In this document: in pieces, positions 9,891-19,440 of the stretch
How positions within the stretch are numbered: position 1 is the first letter of the stretch
Layout of the letters: each line of letters opens with the position of its first letter
Origin: Lacticaseibacillus saniviri JCM 17471 = DSM 24301
Lineage (GTDB): Bacteria; Bacillota; Bacilli; Lactobacillales; Lactobacillaceae
Assembly: GCF_001311785.1 (NCBI RefSeq)
Contig: NZ_BBBX01000008.1
Coordinates: 17,884-81,883 of the forward strand
Length of the DNA: 64,000 nucleotides
Reading direction: 5' to 3'
Made by a program: the position numbers and the translations under genes
The notes under the pieces: generated by a model
The model's input: the letters and a program-made list of their open reading frames with translations, nothing else
What the model was told of the DNA's origin: nothing
Database searches by the model: none

Positions 9891-9939
9891 AAAGAGCCTG
9901 TGACATTACCCCTTCGGGTGTCACAGACTCTTGTTTTTT
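9891..9939. terminator. Bidirectional terminator attached to repeat B2
   Basis: The stem AGAG(C/T)CTGTGACA with a CCCTTCGGG tip has A-rich and T-rich flanks. On the minus strand it follows repeat copy B2. Confidence 0.82.
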
Positions 9940-9958
9940 GCGATTATTATTGACTAAT

Positions 9959-10072
9959 CGCGTTCCAAAAGGCTGAGAATTCCGGTTAACTTGGATTGTT
10001 TCAAATCCTAAGTACAGGATTTATCACCAATCCTTGTTAATCCTCATTCTCAAAGCGTCTTTTGTCACAGCT
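9959..10072 (-). repeat. Repeat family B, copy B2
   Basis: Same element as 7331-7445. The tip of the stem reads AAATCC/GGATTT instead of AAAGCC/GGCTTT, so both sides changed together. It starts 4 bases 3' of the DUF915-like gene on the minus strand. Confidence 0.8.
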
Positions 10073-10075
10073 TCT

Positions 10076-10899
10076 TTATTTGTGTTGCCAACCTTTCCAG
10101 CCGAACAAATAGTGCAACATGATATCGGTGACTTGTCGATTATGAATGTGTAACAAGCTGTGTTGCGCATGAGGGCCAAGCACACGTTCTGTGCGATAGG
10201 TCGCGTGACTATCGCGTAACACATACCCTAGCGACAGCGCAGAGTTTGCGGCAACCACCGTATCCGAATCGGATCCATCCTCAACATCACCATAGAGATT
10301 GAGCACACTGTTGGCCTTGAAATTCTTGGCATGTGCCAATAACCATTTGTACTCCGGTCGCATAACGTCAGGCTTTTGTTGTTTGTTCAAGCTCACCTCA
10401 TGGACCTCATCATCCCAATGCAAAATACCATTGTAAGGACCAGCAATTGCGAGCATTTTATTCGTTTTGATTGGGGAATTCAGCATCGCTGCAGCCACAA
10501 CCGCATAAGCCCCCATCGAGTGGCCCACAGCATTCAGTTGTCGATAGCCATATCGCTGATACAGTGCCGCATAGATTTGGTGGAGCCATCGCGTGTAGGC
10601 GCGCTCACCCGCGATATTGTTCTGGAAGACGACCTGAATCATCGCCGGCAAATCACTGGTCATCTCCTGCGAGAACACCAGCTCACCGTCCGGGCGCACG
10701 GTGACCGTCAGCGTGTGACTCGCTAGACCGGCGTTACTCGCACTCTGCATCAGTTCACCCAGTGATTCAGCTGAGCCACGATAGCCATGGACAAAATAGT
10801 CGGTGCCATCGTGCTCGCGCGCTGGTTAGTCGCAGCCGGTAAAAAACTCAACACCAAGCCAGATAACAGTAACAGCCACAGGCGCCAGCGCTTAATCAT
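10076..10899 (-). CDS. DUF915-like alpha/beta hydrolase, exported, frameshifted as read
   Basis: The ATG at 10899 opens a signal-peptide frame (basic start, LWLLLLSGLVLSFLPAA). It is shifted within GCGCGC near 10815-10823. One restored base links it to EHDGTDYFVHGY and the main frame, giving 274 residues. VHGYRGS forms the oxyanion region, GHSMG carries the Ser nucleophile, an Asp lies near GDVEDGSDSD, and a His in QHSLLHIHN completes a likely triad. These are the hallmarks of DUF915 extracellular esterase-like hydrolases; the substrate is unknown. It overlaps the upstream acyltransferase gene by 8 bases, so the two are probably made together. A shared job in acylating and deacylating a surface polymer is a guess. 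Confidence 0.75.
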
Positions 10900-11861
10900 A
10901 AGTTAGCCTCGTCATCATCCGCTTGCCACGTTCCGCGATTGTCAGTAGCAATAATGGCACCAGCACACCAGCAGCGACCCAGATAAAGAGATTCTCGGCC
11001 ATAAATGTTCCCAAGGCGTACCCCACCGCTTTATGCATATACATGATCGGTAAACTTTTCTTCCCGACTGAGGCCAAAAGCGTCGCAAATCGCGTATTTT
11101 CTAGAGCGAAGGCGATATTCAAAATACCAATGACAAGGATTGGCGGTACCAGCATGCTCAACATGGGATGAGTGATGTGATGCGACTTCATGAATAAAAA
11201 GAAATTCAGCTTGGTCTCGTCCTGGGTCACAAATAGAAAACCAAAGATGGCGGCGGCAAGTCCGATTACCCACACGGACCCCAGCCAGTATTGCCGATAG
11301 TGGAACAAGAACCAGCCCACAAACATGTATGGCGCAGCAATCAATGTCAGATCGAGATTACCGGGGAGCGGATGGCCAAAGATGGCCTCCGCATCTTGGT
11401 AGCGCGTCCCGAGCCAAAATAAAACAGCATGACGCTCGCCTGTCCTAGCAGTGGCAGATAACCACGCAACAGGCTCACGACCAACAAGCTACCCAGGTAC
11501 ACGGTAGTAAACCAAAACACAGACAGATAGCCGTTGAGTAATGTCCCGCCATAAGTAGCCGCAACAAGTACGTCAGGGTAAACTGAATATCGTGTTGTTC
11601 GATGATAAAACTGACTGTAATCAGTAAGAGGCCATAGCCGAAATATTGCTTGAGCTGTGGCCAGACTTTTTTCGTTAAAAACTGCGGTAACTCATTGATA
11701 TGTAGCGGACGCACAAAGAAGCCACCGATCATAAAGAATAGCGGCATTGTCCACCAGTAGAGGCTTTCATAGAACGTCGAGCCCTTGGTTGTGAAGTGAC
11801 CAATAACGACGGCGACAATGCCGATTGCTTTTGCGATATCAATCCATTGAATCCGTTTCAT
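10892..11861 (-). CDS. Acyltransferase family 3 membrane protein (OafA/COG3594-like), frameshifted as read
   Basis: Three frames combine into a 323-residue protein if one base is restored near 11551-11556 and one in the A4 run at 11416-11419. The chosen ATG at 11861 follows AGGAGG. The N-terminus RIQWIDIAKAIGI.AVVIGHF carries the early Asp and the catalytic-type His of membrane acyltransferases. At least eight hydrophobic segments follow, with GKKSLPIMYMHK near the C-terminus. Such enzymes add acetyl or other acyl groups to sugars of exported polymers, working in the membrane. The gene is the first of a two-gene operon with the DUF915-like hydrolase. Confidence 0.72.
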
Positions 11862-12000
11862 ACGTGTCCTCCTCATATACTTTTTAGCTTAACGAAATGA
11901 TTAAACTATTTTATGAAGATTTATTGGACAATTTTAGGATTCTGAAAAAGGTTCGCCTTCTCATCAATATCCGGTATAATCATCTCTCGGGGGGAAAATA

Positions 12001-13021
12001 ATGACACATTCACGAACCAAATGGCTATTAGGCCTCATGAGCCTGCTCATGCTGCTGACACTCAGCGCGTGTGGCGATAAGCTCGACACCAAGATTTATA
12101 TCGGCGACGAAATGCAAACTAACAAATCGAAAAAGCAGTCGATCACTTGTACACCAATCACGACCGCACCCAGCTCGCAAGTAAAGTATCAACAAGCGAC
12201 ATCGAAACCGCGACGACTTTATACAATAATCTCACTCAGAATCAAAAAACGAGTTGAAGCAGGATAAGGTCGATATTGATGCCGCGCAGTCTACACTCAT
12301 TATCCGCAGTGAACTGAGCAAATTATTAACCAAGACCAAGGGCTTAGTGCCTGAGAACTATGATCCCACCAGCTTGGTCAATCGTTATCAACAACTCAAG
12401 AAGGTCAAGCCAACACTCGCGGCTAAAGTTGCTGATCGCGTGACATCTGTGCAGCGGCAAGTGAAGACCATCAAGCTGTTGCGCGGCTTGTATGTTGATA
12501 ACTGGAAAACTGTGCGCACCGATCTCACGGATGCGCAGCTAAAGGCCGCCACGAACGCCTTTGATGATGTGGAAGAAGATGCCTTTCAGCGTCACTATCA
12601 ACGCTACTTGGACAAGGCAGAAGATGCCCTCACCTCACAAGGGTTTGATACGCCACTCATTCAAGACAACACGAGTGATGACACCACTTCTGACAGCCAA
12701 GATACAACGGCAGACACCACGCAGTCACAGGGCGATACTCAGGTGCAAACCACACCAGACAACACACAATCACAGACGCAGCCGACCTATTCCAACAATA
12801 CACAGACCCAAAATCAGTACCAGAATCAAACGCAAAATAATCAGGCGACGACACAAACACCGGCAGCCGGTAATAATTCGAGTGCCAATCAATACTCAGG
12901 TCAGTCCGATCAGACGCAACAATCCAATACCGAACAGACCGATCAGAGTCAGACGACAACTGGGCAAAATGATCAGAGCACGACAAACCAAACGCCTGCA
13001 ACTGATGGTGCAGCACAGTAG
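12001..13021 (+). CDS. Gln/Thr/Asn-rich lipoprotein of unknown function, frameshifted as read
   Basis: The ATG follows GGGGGGA. A lipobox LSAC places the lipidated Cys at residue 24, so the product should be tethered outside the membrane. Two missing bases (near 12119-12121 and in the A6 run at 12246-12251) break the frame. With both restored the protein has 340 residues. The middle part (about 40-210) is mainly charged and predicted helical (QIEKAVDHLYTN, IETATTLYNNLTQNQKNELKQ). The last 120 residues or so are a low-complexity tail rich in Q, T, N, S and D. I do not recognise the family. The tail resembles a wall-spanning spacer. A family A repeat begins immediately after the stop. Confidence 0.65.
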
Positions 13022-13028
13022 AGCGTGA

Positions 13029-13126
13029 CAACCTCGGGTAGCAATCGAGCACTAACGGACTTTGAGTGACATGGCGAACTTGGCCATGTGCGAAAAGTGA
13101 GTTATGCGGAGATTGTTGAAGGTTGG
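13029..13126 (+). repeat. Repeat family A: module U2
   Basis: This copy starts 8 bases after the TAG stop of the lipoprotein gene. Its outer arms CAACCT/AGGTTG differ from CAAGGCCC/GGGGCTTG elsewhere but still pair. It is nearly identical to the inverted copy at 15400-15498. Confidence 0.8.
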
Positions 13127-13164
13127 AACGCGTTTATGCTGTGAGTAAGGAGCGCGTGTAAGCC

Positions 13165-13215
13165 GAAAAAATAGGGGGGTGTGACAAAACTACGTTTTGT
13201 CACACCCCCCTATTT
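13165..13215. terminator. Bidirectional terminator attached to repeat B3
   Basis: The stem GGGGGGTGTGACAAAAC pairs perfectly with its complement around a TAC loop, flanked by A-rich and T-rich stretches. Confidence 0.85.
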
Positions 13216-13240
13216 CAATTTTCGAACAAAGCAGATTAAT

Positions 13241-13355
13241 CGTGTTCAAAAAGACTGAGAATTCCGGTTAACTAGGATTGATTCAAAGCCTAAGTGCGGG
13301 CTTTAGCATCACCCCTTGTTAATCCTCATTCTCAAAGCGTCTTTTTTCACAACTT
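13241..13355 (-). repeat. Repeat family B, copy B3
   Basis: Third copy of the element at 7331-7445, with the tip AAAGCC/GGCTTT. It lies 12 bases 3' of the YeiH gene on the minus strand and is followed by the terminator at 13165-13215. Confidence 0.8.
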
Positions 13356-13367
13356 CTATTTTTATGT

Positions 13368-14356
13368 TTATAGGAACAAATGAATCAAGCCTGTTGCACT
13401 CACGATTTGAACAGCCAAGACACCGATACCGTAAAACATCAGTTGCTTCCCTTCAGCTAAGAAGCACGCAGATTGAGTCGCAACCCAATCGCAGCAAGCG
13501 CGATGATTTCGAGCCATGAACTCAACCAGTGGGCACTGTTGCCGACAACGGGATTGATGTGGATAAGACTGTTGAGGACACAGAAAATCAGGAAGCCGAG
13601 CACATACCAAGGTACCCGCACTCGCTTTTTACTGTGATTAGTCTGTTCACTGTGCTTCTCGTGGTCTGCCCCAAAAATCAAAACCACCGGCACCAGCATC
13701 AAGATTCGCATGATTTTGAACAGCGTCGCATAGGTCACAACGGTTGGACTGATCATGCTGGCACTGGCAATCACCTGACCAACGGATTGGAGCGTACCAC
13801 CGATTAATGCGCCCTGAAGAATCTGACTGTTACCCACAAGCGTGGTCGCAACCAGTGGATAAAACAGCATCAGGAAGGTCCCCATCAGATTGACGAGCGT
13901 GATTGTTGTCCCCACGGATTCATCGTCCGCCTCAATCACCGGCGCAATTGCCGCAATCGCACTGGAACCACACACGGCGTTCCCGCCAGCCATCAGCTGT
14001 GTTGCCTCGCGTTTGAACTTGAGACGCCGGCCAAACCAGACCGCCCACAGAATCGTGACCGTCATTTGGACGATGATATAAATGGCGCCCACCCAACCGA
14101 TTTTCTCGATGGTTTGGAAGGTCACCGTCAAGCCCAGCAGCATCACGCTCACCTCAAGAAACTTGCTCTCAGCGTACTTGGTCCCCTTACCCAGCTGCGG
14201 TTGATGCAGCCAGAGGTTCCCCACAACAATCCCTAACAAAATCGCGATGGTCGCGCCACCAAGGCTTGGAATCACCTGTGCCAACAGCTGTGCCACAATG
14301 GCAACCGCTAAGCTGACGCCAATCCCTGGCAATATTTCCCGTAACTTCTCGTTCAT
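13368..14356 (-). CDS. yeiH: YeiH-family putative sulfate exporter, frameshifted as read
   Basis: The main frame stops early at 13457 (after LRAS). One restored base near 13464 continues it as FLAEGKQLMFYGIGVLAVQ to 13368, giving 329 residues and the final membrane helix expected for the family. The protein is almost wholly hydrophobic, with about ten membrane segments. It shows the conserved GGNAVCGSSAIAAIAPV and the GGTLQSVGQV region typical of YeiH/UPF0324. Members are annotated as sulfate or small-anion exporters; the substrate is not proven. It is divergent from a LysR gene across 117 bases, the usual arrangement for YeiH with its own regulator. Confidence 0.82.
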
Positions 14357-14473
14357 AATGTCCCCCTTGTGAATAACTTGTGCATGTCTTTCAGTGTACG
14401 GGAAAGTCTTTCATTGGTAAAATAGTGAATATCAATCAATTCAATTGGTTTTTCTGATAGAAAAGGATGACTT

Positions 14474-15283
14474 ATGTTCAAATTACTCACAACCTTCATC
14501 GCCGTTTATGAACAACGCAGCTTCTCGCTGGCCGCACGCGAGCTCTACATCAGCCAACCCACCGTGTCAGCGCAGATTCAACAGCTAGAGGCCAGTTTAG
14601 GGGTGCAACTCTTCGACCGCGATGGTCGCAAATCCATTCAAGCCACAGCGGCTGGGGATTACTTTTATCGGCATGCACAACAACTGCTCCATCAGTGGCA
14701 ACAATTAGAGCAGGACATTCAAGTTGTCCACCAGCAACGCACACCGCTGCGTTTTGGCACCTCACAAACCACCGCCACTATTCTTTTGCCACAGTTGTTA
14801 CCTGACTTGTCCACAGCACTGCCTAACATCGAATGGCGCATTCATGTCGCCAACTCCGAGGCGATTCTGAACGGCATCCGCCACCAGCAACTAGATCTGG
14901 GCATCATCGAGAAACCACTGGTAGCGCCCGACGTGCAACGCATCGTGTTTGGTGGGGATACGCTCAGCCACGTCGGCCAGCTCGATGCCCCCTGGTTGGT
15001 GCGTGAAGCGGGATCTGGCGTCGGCTACTACACCCGTCGCTATTGGGAGCAACACAATCTTAATCCGGACAACGTGATTGAAGTGGATGCCAGCAGCGTC
15101 CTCCTCGAATTGCTCGCCCAGGGCTTTGGCCAGTCGCTAATCTCAAAGAGCACGATTCCACCTAATGTGCCCGTGCATCACAATAGCGATGTCACCCGCC
15201 AATTTTATCTGGTGTATGACCGAGAACCCAGCCAAACCGTGACGCGCGTTGTGCAACGATTACTGGCAGACAAGGAGCAATAA
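14474..15283 (+). CDS. LysR-family transcriptional regulator
   Basis: An intact 269-residue frame. The N-terminal winged helix-turn-helix contains SLAARELYISQPTVSAQIQQ (about residues 17-36) and LGVQLFDRDGR, the LysR signature. The effector domain starts at about residue 88 (PLRFGTSQTTA). It is slightly shorter than the usual 290-300 residues because the C-terminal end is reduced. Its position, divergent from the YeiH exporter with AT-rich shared DNA between them (imperfect repeats around 14426-14455), suggests that it controls that gene. The effector cannot be told. Confidence 0.87.
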   Translation: MFKLLTTFIAVYEQRSFSLAARELYISQPTVSAQIQQLEASLGVQLFDRDGRKSIQATAAGDYFYRHAQQLLHQWQQLEQDIQVVHQQRTPLRFGTSQTTATILLPQLLPDLSTALPNIEWRIHVANSEAILNGIRHQQLDLGIIEKPLVAPDVQRIVFGGDTLSHVGQLDAPWLVREAGSGVGYYTRRYWEQHNLNPDNVIEVDASSVLLELLAQGFGQSLISKSTIPPNVPVHHNSDVTRQFYLVYDREPSQTVTRVVQRLLADKEQ

Positions 15284-15288
15284 TCTTT

Positions 15289-15338
15289 AAAAATAGGCAG
15301 TGACGCACTCATCAGTTGAGTTTGTCACTGCCTATTTG
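15289..15338. terminator. Intrinsic terminator after the LysR gene
   Basis: The stem AAAATAGGCAGTGAC pairs with GTCACTGCCTATTT, starting 6 bases after the LysR stop. Confidence 0.82.
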
Positions 15339-15399
15339 TGTGTCATTGATAAACGTGTTTTGATCTCCGTCGGGCGATTTGTCACAGCATAAACGCGCT

Positions 15400-15545
15400 C
15401 CAACCTTCAACAATCTCCGCATAACTCACTTTTCGCACATGGCCAAGTTCGCCATGTCACTCAAAGTACGTTATTGCTCGATTGCTACCCGAAGGTTGTC
15501 ACGCTCTAGACGTGCTCACAGCCACCCGTGTGGGTTCGTGCTCTT
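15400..15545 (-). repeat. Repeat family A: inverted U2 (15400-15498) with a U1 remnant (15513-15545)
   Basis: On the minus strand this lies just after the corrected stop of the UMF1-type gene. The U2 part nearly matches 13029-13126. The U1 remnant keeps only the outer part (cccacacggg and gtgagcac) and has lost its terminator core. Confidence 0.78.
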
Positions 15546-15549
15546 TTTA

Positions 15550-16795
15550 TTACGCTCTGACCTTGAATGTCCCATGCAGAAACAGGCCACCACCAATAAT
15601 GAACAGGATGGCCAGACTCGCTATCCCCAATTGTGAATTGTGGAAAACTTGGGTCACAATCCCGAATAACAATGGGCCAAAGATGGCGGAAAAAACGACC
15701 GAAGATATTGTAGAAACCAAAATACTCATTGGCCGCTTCCGCAGGTACTAATTTGGCGAAGTATGACCGCGATAACGCCTGAATCCCACCCTGTGAGGTT
15801 CCAACTAAGAACCCGAGAATGAAGAAATCCGTCACGCTGTGCATCATCAGTCCATAAATCGCAATCACGATGTATACGCTGATGGCCAGTAGAATCGCAC
15901 GGTTGGTGCCGAAGCGATGTGCCAACCAGCTATACCCAAGCGTGCACGGAATGGCAACCAATTGCACCATCAACAGCATTAACATCAATTGCGTTGTGGT
16001 CAATCCGAGATCGACCCCGAAACTGGTGGCGACTTTGAAAATCGTATCCACACCATCAATATAGAAGAAATACGCCACCAAGAACCACATGATGGGTTTG
16101 TTCTGCCAGATGGTCCCGATAGTCTTAATCACCCGTTGCCAGCTCTCACGCCATTGGTGTTTGACTGGTGGCAAGCTATGTACTTGATGCACGTTGCGAT
16201 AGAACGGAATCGAGAAAACCACCCACCAGATGGCCGTCAACCAGAAACCAACGTGAACAATCCCTAGACTGTCCAACATGCCAAAACCACTTGTCAGTTG
16301 CAAGATCATCACAATCAAGAATGGAATCACCATCCCAATGTAACCAATCCCAAAGCCAAAACTCGAAACCCGATCCATGCGGTCCGGTTCGGCAACATCG
16401 ACTAAGAAGCCATCATAGAAAATATTCGCTCCCGCGTAACCAATTGAGCCCAAGGCATACAAGACCAGCAACATGAACCACTGATCGGTCCCGGTGAAGT
16501 TCATCAGCAGCGTGAACAACATCCCAATGACACTGAAGCCGACGAACATCCGCTTCTTATTCGGGCGATAGTCCGCTAAAGCCCCAAGGAGCGGTGCCAT
16601 CAAGCTGATGAGCAATGTACTCAAGCTATTGGCATAGCCCCAATATGCGGTTGCTGTGGAGTTAGCAAGTCCAGCTTGATGCGCCACACTTTTGAAATAG
16701 ATTGGCAGGATTGCCGTGACAATCACAATCGAAAAGCCACCCTGAGCCCAATCGTAGAAGATCCAGCTCCATTCCGCCTTCGAAAACTTTTTCAT
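15550..16795 (-). CDS. UMF1-family (Atg22-like) MFS transporter, frameshifted as read
   Basis: The frame MKKFSKAEWSWIFYDWAQGGF is the UMF1/YxiO start. As read, the end is scrambled by one surplus base in the A6 run at 15690-15695 (T6 in the coding sense). With five bases the protein continues FSAIFGPLLFGIV and stops at 15550 after 414 residues. About 12 membrane segments, the ALADYRPNKKR loop and GTSQGGIQALSRSYFAKLVP match the family. Members are thought to export small molecules, and the substrate is unknown. This is one of the few frameshifts in the window that is an insertion rather than a deletion. Confidence 0.8.
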
Positions 16796-16903
16796 TTTTT
16801 CCCATCCTTTAGACGTGCAGCACTAATACCGGTCTATCAACGTTTAATGACCCGCCGCACCATTAGATTGCATTATTATACCACTTCATATGAAAACCGC
16901 TTA

Positions 16904-16939
16904 TGACAATATGTCATTTTCAGCAAATTGGTGTATAAT
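16904..16939 (+). promoter_or_regulatory. Promoter with palindromic operator upstream of the DHA2 pump
   Basis: ATGTCA (16911-16916) and TATAAT (16934-16939) are 17 bases apart. The perfect palindrome TGACA-ATA-TGTCA (16904-16916) overlaps the -35 box, which suits a repressor site. No regulator gene is adjacent. The palindrome and the spacing are seen; the function is inferred. Confidence 0.5.
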
Positions 16940-17000
16940 ATTTAGTTGCGCTTATTTATTGTTAGCGACGAATTCGAGATTCGAAAGGAAGCGACTCATT

Positions 17001-18464
17001 GTGACGCAACAACCTGTCGACGTTAACGGCAAACCGTATAACCGACTCTTACTCGTGATTACGCTCTTAGTCGGAACGTTCACGACCTTCTTAACCCAAA
17101 CCATTCTCACCACCGCATTCCCGACACTGATGCAGGACTTCAACATCTCTGCCAGCGCGGTGCAGTGGCTGACCACTGGTTTCATGCTGGTCATGGGGAT
17201 TATGATTCCCATCTCCGCGTGGCTTCTCAGCAAAATCAACGTCAAGGTCTTATATCTGAGTGCCATGACCATTTTCTTCTTCGGGACACTTTTGGCCCGC
17301 TTCGCACCAACATTTGGTGTGTTACTGGCTGGTCGTCTCATTGAAGCGGTCGGGGTTGGGATTTCCGCACCAACCTTCCAAACTGTCATGTTCACCATTT
17401 TCCCCGCCAACAAGCGTGGGAGCGCGATGGGCCTCGCCGGGATCGTTATCGGCTTGGCACCTGCCATCGGGCCAACACTGTCCGGTTGGGTGCTGCTCAA
17501 CAATTCATGGCGGGCACTGTTCACTGTGATTCTGCCGATTGCGCTTGCCGTGATCGTGCTGGCATCCTATTCCATGCGCAAGGTGCTGCCAACCACCAAT
17601 CCAAAAATCGACTTGCTCTCAGTAGCCGAATCGACCATTGGGTTTGGTTCTCTGCTCTATGGCTTCTCTAGCGTCGGTGAAAACGGCTGGACATCACCAG
17701 AAGTCATGATCACCTTAGCGATTGGGATTATCTTCGTGGCCTTATTCGTTTATCGCCAGTTGCATATGGACACCCCATTATTGGAATTGCGCGTCTTCAA
17801 GTCACCAATCTTCACCCTCTCCGTGATTTTGACGGCCGTGGCCTTCATGTCCATGGTTGGGGTCGAAATGGTGTTACCGATGTACTTACAGACCTCACAT
17901 GGTCAAAGTGCCTTCAATTCTGGTCTGATTCTCTTCCCCGGTGCCATTATGATGGGGATTATGAGTCCCATCACCGGGCGGATTTTTGATCGCATCGGGG
18001 CCAAACGCTTGGCCAATACCGGCTTATTCCTCTTAGTATTGGGCACAATTCCACTAATGACGGTCAACGTCAACACACCTATCATCTTCATCACGGTCAT
18101 CTACACGCTGCGGATGTTTGGGATTACCATGGTCACCATGCCCGTCACCACGGCCGGCATGAACGCCTTGCCTGACAACCTGATCAACCACGGGACCGCC
18201 GTCAATAACACGGTGCGCCAAGTCGCTGCGTCTATCGGGACCGCGCTCTTGGTTTCCGTCTTATCCGTTGTCACTAAGGGCCAAACACCGGCCAAAGGTA
18301 TGGCAGCGACAGCACCGCTACACTTTGCCAAGAGCATGCAGTCAGCGGTCGTCAATGGTTATCGTGCCGCCTTTGTCGTTTCACTGACCTTAGCTGTCTT
18401 GGGCTTTGTGCTCAGCTTATTCCTCAAACGTGACCGTATCGATAATGGAGGTGACCAAGCATGA
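17001..18464 (+). CDS. DHA2-family MFS drug efflux pump
   Basis: I start at the GTG at 17001, which has AAAGGAAG about 10 bases upstream, rather than at the far-upstream ATG in promoter DNA. The result is 487 residues with about 14 hydrophobic segments. Motifs of the DHA2 group are visible: LTQTILTTAFPTLMQDF in the first helix, VQWLTTGFMLVMG, GRLIEAVGVGI, and motif C (LAPAIGPTLSGWVL). These pumps use the proton gradient to expel lipophilic compounds. The stop overlaps the ATG of the small partner at 18461 by 4 bases, so the two form an operon. Confidence 0.87.
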   Translation: MTQQPVDVNGKPYNRLLLVITLLVGTFTTFLTQTILTTAFPTLMQDFNISASAVQWLTTGFMLVMGIMIPISAWLLSKINVKVLYLSAMTIFFFGTLLARFAPTFGVLLAGRLIEAVGVGISAPTFQTVMFTIFPANKRGSAMGLAGIVIGLAPAIGPTLSGWVLLNNSWRALFTVILPIALAVIVLASYSMRKVLPTTNPKIDLLSVAESTIGFGSLLYGFSSVGENGWTSPEVMITLAIGIIFVALFVYRQLHMDTPLLELRVFKSPIFTLSVILTAVAFMSMVGVEMVLPMYLQTSHGQSAFNSGLILFPGAIMMGIMSPITGRIFDRIGAKRLANTGLFLLVLGTIPLMTVNVNTPIIFITVIYTLRMFGITMVTMPVTTAGMNALPDNLINHGTAVNNTVRQVAASIGTALLVSVLSVVTKGQTPAKGMAATAPLHFAKSMQSAVVNGYRAAFVVSLTLAVLGFVLSLFLKRDRIDNGGDQA

Positions 18465-18956
18465 TTCTTGTGATTCTTTCACTCGCTGGTATCGGCTTCT
18501 TCCTCAGCTTCGTCCTGATGCAACCGAGTCGCACGCGCGCCATTCTCAGTGCAGTGCTCGCCTTGTTGATTATTTTGAGCATCGCTGGCATTGCCGCCAA
18601 CGACTTGCATCACTACGGTTTTCGTGAGGCACAGATCAGTGAGACCAAGCGCTTAGGCACAATTCAAAATCAGCCTGTTGTTGGGCGGATGGCGATTGGT
18701 CAAAACGAAGCATTCGTCTATCGCTATCAAACTGCCGATCAGGACAAGCCACAAGTGGTTAAGCCAAGTCTAACCACCACAACCATTGGTGCGTGGCAAT
18801 CAGGCGCAAATCAAGACCACAACCACGCGCCTGCAATATCGGAATAACTGGAGTGAATTCCTCTTCTGGGGTTCCGGTCAAGATGGCCAACTCGTGAGTC
18901 GCACCGTCACGCTGACGGTACCCGATAGTTGGAAAATTGTGGATATGAAGAAATAG
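18461..18956 (+). CDS. DUF4811-like small membrane protein, partner of the DHA2 pump, frameshifted as read
   Basis: As read the frame ends at 18847. Removing one A from the A3 run at 18808-18810 gives SGAIKTTTTRLQYRNNW and a natural stop at 18956, 164 residues in all. Two N-terminal membrane segments (about 3-20 and 25-45) are followed by a soluble domain ending in SWKIVDMKK. Proteins of this shape are regularly encoded after DHA2-type pumps in lactobacilli, and the 4-base overlap supports coupled translation. An accessory role in the pump is inferred from context only. Family A repeat DNA starts right after the TAG. Confidence 0.7.
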
Positions 18957-18963
18957 AGCGCGA

Positions 18964-19106
18964 CAAGGCCCGTTTAACAATCGAGTACTAACGGACTTTG
19001 AGTGACATGGCGGTTTGTGCCATGAGCGAAAAGTGAGTTGGACGGAGATTGTTGGGGCTTGGAGCGCGTTTAGAGCGCGAGGCCACACGAATTGACCGTG
19101 AGCACG
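18964..19106 (+). repeat. Repeat family A: U2 (18964-19062) with a U1 remnant (about 19073-19106)
   Basis: U2 has the arms CAAGGCCC/GGGGCTTG and CATGGC/GCCATG and begins 8 bases after the stop of the pump operon. The U1 remnant keeps ccacacg and gtgagcac but no hairpin core. The rest of 19107-19440 holds two terminators and the promoter region of the next gene. Confidence 0.75.
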
Positions 19107-19152
19107 TTTAGCGTGACGCCTTTACGTTGAACCAAATATTTTCTATCCGAAC

Positions 19153-19193
19153 GAAAAAAGGAATTATCACTTGCTGATGATTCCTTTTTTATT
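19153..19193. terminator. Intrinsic terminator
   Basis: The stem AAAAAAGGAAT(T)ATCA pairs with TGATGATTCCTTTTTT. It closes the DHA2 operon. Confidence 0.75.
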
Positions 19194-19247
19194 TTTCGAT
19201 TGATAACCGAAACAATTAATCTTCACAAATATACTGATTGACTGTCT

Positions 19248-19296
19248 CAAAAAAAGAGGTGCAACAAACCGTTCAATTTGTCGCACCTCTTTTTAT
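19248..19296. terminator. Second, bidirectional intrinsic terminator
   Basis: The stem AAAAAGAGGTGC pairs with GCACCTCTTTTT. It insulates the WxL locus from the general genes to the left. Confidence 0.8.
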
Positions 19297-19440
19297 TTTA
19301 TGTGAACCAATGTGCTATATGGACCAATCTTAAAATCGTCTAAATCCAGATAACAATTTTAGTAATTATACACTATAAATGTTAGAATAATCGCAGTTAG
19401 ACCACAGTCTATAATTCTTTCTACTAAGGAGACGTATGCC

